This document shows positions 6,973 through 11,583 of a DNA stretch of 11,583 nt, one piece after another; position 1 is the first letter of the stretch; each line of letters opens with the position of its first letter. The notes beneath the pieces were generated by a model that did no database searches, was not told the origin of the DNA, and saw only the letters and a list, made by a program, of their open reading frames with translations. The translations under genes and the position numbers were made by a program. This DNA is from Gemmatimonadaceae bacterium (GTDB taxonomy: Bacteria > Gemmatimonadota > Gemmatimonadetes > Gemmatimonadales > Gemmatimonadaceae): NCBI GenBank assembly GCA_013361745.1, contig JABFXM010000011.1, positions 1 through 11,583 on the forward strand, given 5' to 3'.

Positions 6973-7294
6973 CGGATCCCTCTCTGGTGGTGAAGTGAGC
7001 CGTTTCGATTCGCACCAAATGTTTTCGGGGTTTGTTCGGTGCTGCCCAAGTTAGCCAAACCCGATAACGGCGCAAGAGGGAAGCGCCGCGTGTCGCGAGC
7101 GCTCGTGGACCCCGCGCTGGCTCGAGCGGCCCTTCGCCGGGCGCGGCGCGGTGCAGGCGCGGTCGTGCCACGCGTTAGGCAGCGGCGCCGCGGGCCACCC
7201 GGCCTCGGTGACGGCCCACGGTTATTCTCCGTCTAGCCCATGGCCGCGAGCTTCGCCGACTGTCCCGCCTCTTCCGTTTCCCCACATCCGCCAG
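6973..7294. other. Intergenic region between divergent DinB and ATP-grasp genes
   Basis: This 322-nt stretch holds no convincing gene. Its most AT-rich part (about 7005-7068) contains a 7-bp inverted repeat, GGGTTTG (7028-7034) and CAAACCC (7056-7062), separated by 21 nt. That could be an operator or weak hairpin in the shared promoter region. No promoter hexamer pair with good spacing stood out on either strand. The right part (7080-7294) is GC-rich. An in-frame upstream extension of the ATP-grasp ORF to 7151 exists but encodes Pro/Ser/His-rich sequence without domain character. Confidence 0.5.
6978..6983 (-). promoter_or_regulatory. Ribosome binding site of the DinB-family gene
   Basis: AGAGGG on the - strand, within GAGAGGGA, lies 5 nt upstream of ATG 6972 and supports that start. 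Confidence 0.65.
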
Positions 7295-8503
7295 ATGACG
7301 CGTGTCCTCGTAACCGACGGTGAGAGCCGCCCGGCGCTCGCCGTGGTGCGATCCCTCGCGCGTGCCGGGTTCGAGCCCTTCGTCTGCGCCGCCATGGCCC
7401 CCTCGCTCGCCGGCGCCTCGCGCTTCACCCGCGCCGCGGCACACGTGCCCGATCCGCTCACTGCGGGCCCCGCGTTCGTCGATGCCGTCGCGAACCTGGT
7501 GCGCGACTGGAAGATCGACGTCCTCCAGCCGGTGTCGGAGCCGGCGCACATCGCGATTCTCGCCGCCCCCGATCGCTTCGGCGACGTGTGCATCCCCTCG
7601 GGCGGGCTCGACGCGTTCCTCGCGCTCACCGACAAGACGCGCGTGCTCGCCGCCGCGACCGATCTCGGGTTCGACGTACCTCGCCAGCTCCGCGTCGACG
7701 ATCTCGCCGCGCTGCGGGGCGTCGCCCCGCCCTCGTTTCCCGTCGCGATCAAGCCGGCACGCACGATCAGCGGGGCGTCGCTCCACAAGGTCGCCTACGC
7801 GCGCGACCCCGCGCAGCTCGAGCGACGAGTTCGCGCCCTGTCGCCGCACGCGTTTCCCGTGATGGTGCAGGAGCGGATCGCGGGTTACGGCTGCGGCGTG
7901 TCGCTGCTCCGCTGGGGTGGCGAGCTGCGCGCGACGTTCCTCCATCGCCGTATCCGCGAGAACCCGCCTTCCGGCGGCGCGAGCGCGGTCTCCGAGAGCC
8001 TCCCCCTCGACCCCGCGCTCGTCGAGCGCGCATCAGCGCTCCTCGCGGCCTTCGAGTGGAATGGTGTCGCGATGGTCGAGTTCAAGGTCGACGCCGCGGG
8101 CCGGCCCTGGCTCATGGAGGTGAATCCGCGCTTCTGGGGCTCGCTCCAGCTCGCGGTCGACTGCGGTGTCGATTTTCCCAGCCTTCTCGTGCGTTCGGCG
8201 CTCGGCGCGGCACCGGCCCCTTCGCGCGAATACGCGGTGGGGCGCCGCCTTCGCCACTGGTGGGGTGACGTCGATCGAACGATCGCGGTGCTGCGCCACT
8301 CACGGAGTGATCTCGCCCTTCCCGAGGACGCGCCCGGCCGGGTGCGAACGCTGATCGACTTCTTCACGCCGCACCCACGGCAGCGGTACGAGGTGTGGAG
8401 CGCGCGCGATCCGCGCCCCTTTCTCGTCGAGACGAAGAGCTGGTTCAGGCAGCGGTTCGGTCGTCGACGGGCGCGAAAGCAGCTCGAGCCGAGCACCGGT
8501 TGA
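7295..8503 (+). CDS. ATP-grasp domain ligase, substrate unknown
   Basis: A 402-residue cytoplasmic protein. The N-terminus MTRVLVTDGESRPAL begins a Rossmann-like pre-ATP-grasp domain (1-110). The ATP-grasp fold follows: Lys153 in VAIKPA as a nucleotide-binding lysine, a glycine/serine loop near 157-160, Glu262 in MVEFKVD, and Glu275/Asn277 in MEVNPRFWG, the Mg2+-binding motif. ATP-grasp enzymes join a carboxylate, activated as acyl phosphate, to an amine or thiol. This subfamily resembles carbamoyl-phosphate-synthase-like carboxylate-amine ligases often found near surface polysaccharide genes. The tail (about 340-402) is basic and outside the fold. ATG 7295 is chosen because it starts the first beta strand; no Shine-Dalgarno is seen. 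Neighbours hint at modification of a glycan or envelope precursor, which is inference. The stop codon sits in the loop of a hairpin. Confidence 0.87.
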   Translation: MTRVLVTDGESRPALAVVRSLARAGFEPFVCAAMAPSLAGASRFTRAAAHVPDPLTAGPAFVDAVANLVRDWKIDVLQPVSEPAHIAILAAPDRFGDVCIPSGGLDAFLALTDKTRVLAAATDLGFDVPRQLRVDDLAALRGVAPPSFPVAIKPARTISGASLHKVAYARDPAQLERRVRALSPHAFPVMVQERIAGYGCGVSLLRWGGELRATFLHRRIRENPPSGGASAVSESLPLDPALVERASALLAAFEWNGVAMVEFKVDAAGRPWLMEVNPRFWGSLQLAVDCGVDFPSLLVRSALGAAPAPSREYAVGRRLRHWWGDVDRTIAVLRHSRSDLALPEDAPGRVRTLIDFFTPHPRQRYEVWSARDPRPFLVETKSWFRQRFGRRRARKQLEPSTG

Positions 8504-8521
8504 CCGGCTGCTCGGCTCGAG
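8483..8521. terminator. Hairpin spanning the ATP-grasp stop codon, between converging genes
   Basis: A 13-bp perfect stem (8483-8495 with 8509-8521) is extended, past a bulged C at 8508, by CCGG/CCGG (8496-8499 with 8504-8507). The loop is TTGA, whose last three bases are the ATP-grasp stop codon. No T-run follows on the + strand; leftwards CTGCTTTCGC follows. It is probably a bidirectional terminator shared with the GH18 gene that ends at 8549, partly built from coding sequence. Confidence 0.65.
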
Positions 8522-8548
8522 ACTCCCTGCTGATCCCGTCGAGCGACG

Positions 8549-10015
8549 TCAGGGCGCGACGGCGGTGTACAGTGCCTTGAGGAGCGGGTCCTGCTGGCCC
8601 GCCGGGGCGTTGATCAGGTGGCCCTCGCCGAGCGTCCAGGTGATCGCTCCGCCGTAGCCGTTCGACTTCACGAAGGTCCCCTTCGCGGCGACCGACTGCG
8701 CGTCGTCGTACGAGATGAAGGTGCAGGCGTTCGGTCCCTTCGGCGTCGCGAAGCTCAGATACGGCACCTGCGCCGTCGCGTCCCAGCTCCGCGCCGCCGC
8801 GACGTAGTAGAGTCCCATGATGTTCGCATAGCTCATCTCGTTGTCGCTCGCGTAGACGTCGGCGCCGGTGACAAGCGTCTGCCGTGGCGCGGTGACGTTG
8901 CGCCAGCAGGCCCCGTAGAACGGAACGCCGATCCCGATCTTCGACGCCGGGACGCCGCTCGCCTTGTACGCGGCCGCGCTCGACGCGATCGAGCTGGGAT
9001 GGGCCGGTTGCGCGTCGTCGAGCGCCGAAGAGTACCAGCTCTGCCAGCCGTCCCACCCGCCGGCCATGTCGTACGTCATCATGTTCATCTGATCGACGAC
9101 CTTCGCGACGTTCGCGTACCACGCGTCCACGGTGGGGAAGTTCATGTTCACCCACGCGACCGGGATGGTGAGGATGATTCCGGGGCGCGCCGCACGCAGC
9201 TCGGTCAGCAGCGCCAGCAGCGGCGCCTGGTCCGCGGGCGCCACGGGTTCCCAATCGACATCGAGCCCGTCGTAGCCGAGGTCCGTGAGCGTCGACAGCA
9301 GCTTCTGCTCGAACGCGGCACGGTTCGCGCTCGACGTCGCTCCAACGAACGCATCGTGCTCGCCGGCGCCGCCGAGCATCAGCAACGCCTTGCGGCCGGC
9401 CTGGTGCGCTTCGGTGGCGATCGTCTTCGCCATCGCGGGGCCGGTCACGGGATCGATGTCGAAGTCCGTGGTGAGCCCGCCTGTGAGCGTGGGACGGATG
9501 CGTCCGACGGTGATGTGCGTGAGGCTCGAGAAGTCGATCGTCGTCTCGGGGTAGAGGTCGCGCTGGTAGCCGACGTAGTATCCGGTCACCCAACGCCCGC
9601 TCGGCGGCGACGACGGCCTCGTCACCGTGACCACCGCGCTGCCGCTCTTCCCGTCGCTCGTCGCGATGATGTTCGCCGTGCCGGCGCCGGCGCCGAGCAC
9701 CGCGCCGGTGGCCGTCACCGTCGCGACGCCACCGTTGTCGGTGCTCCAGGCGATGGTGTGTCCGCTGAGCACGTGACGGCTCGCATCGCGCACGACGGCC
9801 GTGGCCTGCGTCGCCTGCCCAGTCGTGACGCTCGCGGAGGCGAGCGACACCTCCACCGTCGCGACCGATGCCTTCGAGCTGGGCGCGGGGTCGACCACCG
9901 TGCCCGTGCAACCCGACAGCACGGCACCGACGGCGAATGCGAGGAGGGTCATGGTGGCGCGGAGGTCAATCGCGGAATCCGCGCGGCGTCGCGCGGGCAG
10001 GATGGCGGAGTTCAT
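8549..10015 (-). CDS. GH18 glycoside hydrolase-like lipoprotein with N-terminal Ig-like domain
   Basis: This 488-residue protein starts with a basic segment and a hydrophobic core ending in lipobox LSGC (Cys36). A bacterial Ig-like (Big_2 type) domain spans about 50-132, with the pattern IAWSTDNGGVATV then ATGAVLGAGAGTANI. A GH18 TIM barrel follows (about 140-480). Its DxxDxDxE motif, DGLDVDWE at 249-256, gives catalytic acid Glu256 and stabilising Asp254. MTYDM at 313-317 supplies Tyr315, and GAITW at 456-460 supplies the conserved barrel-end Trp460. GH18 enzymes hydrolyse beta-1,4-GlcNAc linkages (chitin and related glycans) by substrate-assisted catalysis; all core residues are present. 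No carbohydrate-binding module is visible. ATG 10015 has AAGAGGA (10019-10025) just upstream, while ATG 9952 has none. Either chitin degradation or processing of a surface amino-sugar polymer is possible. Confidence 0.92.
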   Translation of the reverse strand: MNSAILPARRRADSAIDLRATMTLLAFAVGAVLSGCTGTVVDPAPSSKASVATVEVSLASASVTTGQATQATAVVRDASRHVLSGHTIAWSTDNGGVATVTATGAVLGAGAGTANIIATSDGKSGSAVVTVTRPSSPPSGRWVTGYYVGYQRDLYPETTIDFSSLTHITVGRIRPTLTGGLTTDFDIDPVTGPAMAKTIATEAHQAGRKALLMLGGAGEHDAFVGATSSANRAAFEQKLLSTLTDLGYDGLDVDWEPVAPADQAPLLALLTELRAARPGIILTIPVAWVNMNFPTVDAWYANVAKVVDQMNMMTYDMAGGWDGWQSWYSSALDDAQPAHPSSIASSAAAYKASGVPASKIGIGVPFYGACWRNVTAPRQTLVTGADVYASDNEMSYANIMGLYYVAAARSWDATAQVPYLSFATPKGPNACTFISYDDAQSVAAKGTFVKSNGYGGAITWTLGEGHLINAPAGQQDPLLKALYTAVAP

Positions 10016-10156
10016 CGATCCTCTTCATTCGGGTCGTGAGGTATCGCGACGCGGCGACGTCATGCGCGCCGTCCGAGGTCGACGCCTCGCGCGCGCAACG
10101 CGTCACGCTCGCCGCACAGCGTATCGAGCGAAGATCGCCCGGCTCTGTGCGACGCG
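10016..10156. other. Gap between GH18 and glycosyltransferase genes
   Basis: 141 nt separate the glycosyltransferase stop from the GH18 start on the same strand. Apart from the GH18 ribosome binding site I see no clear hairpin terminator or promoter hexamer pair, so whether GH18 is co-transcribed with the polysaccharide genes is undecided. Confidence 0.35.
10019..10025 (-). promoter_or_regulatory. Ribosome binding site of the GH18 gene
   Basis: AAGAGGA on the - strand lies 3 nt before ATG 10015. It favours this start over the in-frame ATG at 9952, which has no purine-rich stretch upstream. Confidence 0.6.
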
Positions 10157-10981
10157 TCACCAATCGCTCGTGTGACCTTTGCCGCGCGTTACCGCCATCG
10201 CTCGCGTCGCGTCGGCGGCTCGGGTCCGCTCCGCGCGCGGGATGCGCGACGTGCGCAGCACGATCGCGATGAACCACGGGTCGTCCACGAGATAGCGCCG
10301 CCACAGGCGGCGCGGCTCCCGCGCGAGGCGATAGAGCCATTCGAATCCGATGCGCGACACCCAGCGCGGCGCGCGTCGCTGCGCGCCGGCGACGAAATCG
10401 ATGCTCGCGCCGACAGCGAGTCCCACCGTCGAGCCGATCCGCTCGCGCACGCGGTCGAGCCACAGCTCCTGCTTCGGCGAGCCGAAGCCGGCGAGGAGCA
10501 GATGCGGGTTCACCGTCCGGATGCGCGCGAGGACCTCGTGCTCGTCCTCTGCTTGTCCGTCCGCCGAGAGTCGCGGCGCGTCGACGCCGACGACGTTCGT
10601 CCCGAGCTCGCGTCGCATCCGCTCCGCCGCGGTCGCGGCGACGCCGGGCGCGCCACCAATCAGATAGACGCGCCAGCCGCGCTCCGCCGCGAGCCGCGCC
10701 AGCGGAATGATCAGGTCGGAGCCGGAGACCTTCGCGGGGAGCGGCGTCCCGAGCATGCGCGCCGCCCACGGGATCGGTGCGCCGTCGGCGAGCGCCAGGG
10801 CCGCGCGCGAGTACGCGTTGCGCAGCGCCACGTTCCGGTTCGCGGCGACGACGTGATCGACGTTAGGCGTGAAGACGAGCCCTCCCTCGCCACGCTCGAC
10901 GAGCGTCGCGATCTCGTCGAGTGCGCCCGCGAAGGAAAGCCCGTCGACCCAAAGCTCGCCGATCCGGATCCGCCGGTGCAT
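10157..10981 (-). CDS. WecB/TagA/CpsF-family (GT26) glycosyltransferase
   Basis: A 274-residue enzyme with the family blocks in order: TPNVDHV (38-44), LADGAPIPW (64-72), GSDLI (87-91), FGSPKQELW (166-174), GASIDFVAGAQRRAPRW (191-207), then EWLYRLAREPRRLWRRYL (214-231). Thr38, Asn40 and Asp66 correspond to residues placed in the active site of TagA. The family transfers ManNAc or ManNAcA (WecG, TagA) or another sugar to a polyprenyl-linked acceptor at the cytoplasmic face of the membrane; the Arg-rich C-terminal appendage (210-274) is used for membrane docking. It starts 6 nt after the stop of the flippase gene, so the two are one operon. The sugar specificity cannot be read from sequence alone, and wecG is not assigned as a name. 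The last 30 residues are Arg/Ala/Thr-rich and not conserved-looking. Confidence 0.92.
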   Translation of the reverse strand: MHRRIRIGELWVDGLSFAGALDEIATLVERGEGGLVFTPNVDHVVAANRNVALRNAYSRAALALADGAPIPWAARMLGTPLPAKVSGSDLIIPLARLAAERGWRVYLIGGAPGVAATAAERMRRELGTNVVGVDAPRLSADGQAEDEHEVLARIRTVNPHLLLAGFGSPKQELWLDRVRERIGSTVGLAVGASIDFVAGAQRRAPRWVSRIGFEWLYRLAREPRRLWRRYLVDDPWFIAIVLRTSRIPRAERTRAADATRAMAVTRGKGHTSDW

Positions 10982-10987
10982 CCGCGC

Positions 10988-11583
10988 TCAGCTCAGCGGC
11001 TCGCGTCGCAGCGCACGCCGGATCACCTCCGCCCATGCGCGCACGTCCACCGCGCCCCAGCCGACGACGATCGAGACGTAGAGCAGGACGTCGATCGGGT
11101 AGCGCCAACCGTGCAGCGGCAGCATCGCGACGTGCGCCGCGATCACCACCATCGCCGCGACGACCATCTTCCCGAAATGCACGAGTGTCGTGCGGTCGAG
11201 CACGTGGCCGCGCAGCACCCACGTCATCGCGGCGACGGAGAAGAACTCGGTGAGAAGCTGCGCGATCGACGCACCGATGCCCGCGCCCCCCGTCCCGAAC
11301 GTCGAGAGTCCGAGCGGGATCAGCGCGAGATTGAGCAGTGGGGAGAGCAGCATCGTCGCGACGACGATTGCAGTGAGCACCCACCCCCTGCCGATGCGCA
11401 CGAGCACGCTCGCCTGCAGCATCGTCACGTAGGTGAGCACGAATGCGGGCGCGAGCAGGCGCAGGCTCGTCACGCTCGGCGCGAAGGACTGGCCGAACGC
11501 GATCCGGATGATGAGCGACGCACCGACGCCGAGGGTCAATGCGATCGGTACCGCGATCGCGAGCACCGCGTCCATCGCCCGGC
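10988..11583 (-). CDS. Wzx-like oligosaccharide flippase, C-terminal part (partial at window edge)
   Basis: The visible 198 codons run into the right window edge with no stop, so the N-terminus is missing; the first ATG in view (11575) is internal. The sequence is strongly hydrophobic with five or six membrane segments. Stretches such as LLAPAFVLTYVTMLQASVL, LLNLALIPLG and GAGIGASIAQLLTEFF are typical of the C-terminal half of polysaccharide flippases of the MOP superfamily, which also contains MATE. A short basic tail ends in REPLS. Such proteins move lipid-linked oligosaccharide units across the inner membrane. The gene lies 6 nt upstream of the WecB/TagA-like glycosyltransferase, which fits a repeat-unit assembly operon. 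A MurJ-type lipid II flippase is less likely given that neighbour. Confidence 0.8.
   Translation of the reverse strand, partial: RAMDAVLAIAVPIALTLGVGASLIIRIAFGQSFAPSVTSLRLLAPAFVLTYVTMLQASVLVRIGRGWVLTAIVVATMLLSPLLNLALIPLGLSTFGTGGAGIGASIAQLLTEFFSVAAMTWVLRGHVLDRTTLVHFGKMVVAAMVVIAAHVAMLPLHGWRYPIDVLLYVSIVVGWGAVDVRAWAEVIRRALRREPLS

Noticed and set aside
7151..7294. Upstream in-frame start of the ATP-grasp gene
   Set aside because: The added 48 residues are Pro/Ser/His-rich and unlike the family, whose fold begins at MTRVLVTDG.
8445..10039. Long frames on both strands overlapping the GH18 gene
   Set aside because: Both are Arg/His/Asp-rich shadows without a recognisable fold. The GH18 frame has a lipobox, an Ig-like domain and the catalytic motif.
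1..11583. Insertion sequence, phage, toxin-antitoxin or defence genes
   Set aside because: No transposase, integrase, nuclease, reverse transcriptase or small toxin-antitoxin pair could be recognised, and composition looks uniform, so there is no sign of a recent island.

Overview
The window is high-GC throughout, densely coded, and reads as a bacterial chromosomal segment. An aqualysin-like S8 protease lipoprotein carrying PKD repeats, an Ig-like-domain GH18 lipoprotein, a DinB-family protein and exopolysaccharide-type genes together suggest a Gemmatimonadota-like, diderm soil bacterium. That assignment is an inference from gene style only; no rRNA or tRNA gene is present to confirm it.

Left part (1-2980, + strand): the last codons of an upstream gene appear to overlap the start of a CapA-like metallophosphatase (43-1110). 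CapA in turn overlaps by 8 nt an MsbA/ABCB-type ABC exporter (1103-2917). A strong 13-bp hairpin (2950-2978) closes this unit and the converging one.

Middle (3003-6972): a proteinase K/aqualysin-type secreted protease with two cysteine-bearing PKD domains lies on the - strand (3003-4712). Divergent from it is a MATE-family transporter (4932-6362). The MATE GTG start has no Shine-Dalgarno, but a tiny arginine-rich leader ORF lies just upstream in the same frame. The MATE stop codon runs directly into six tandem copies of a 9-bp unit, which form the left arm of a large imperfect palindrome (6398-6455). A DinB-family gene (6478-6972, -) converges on this element.

Right part (7295-11583): an ATP-grasp ligase of unknown substrate (7295-8503, +) ends inside a hairpin whose loop holds its stop codon. 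It converges on a GH18 glycosidase-like lipoprotein (8549-10015, -). Beyond that lie a WecB/TagA/CpsF-type glycosyltransferase (10157-10981, -) and, 6 nt upstream of it, the C-terminal part of a Wzx-like flippase that runs off the window (10988-11583, -).

Functionally the window looks like part of a cell-surface polysaccharide region: flippase, glycosyltransferase, ABC exporter, CapA-like protein, ATP-grasp ligase and a surface glycosidase. It is interspersed with efflux (MATE), a secreted protease and a DinB-like enzyme. No CRISPR array, insertion sequence, tRNA or rRNA was seen. I did not find a clearly new defence or mobile system. The least ordinary structures are the 9-bp repeat/palindrome, the MATE leader ORF and the uncharacterised CapA-ABC pair.
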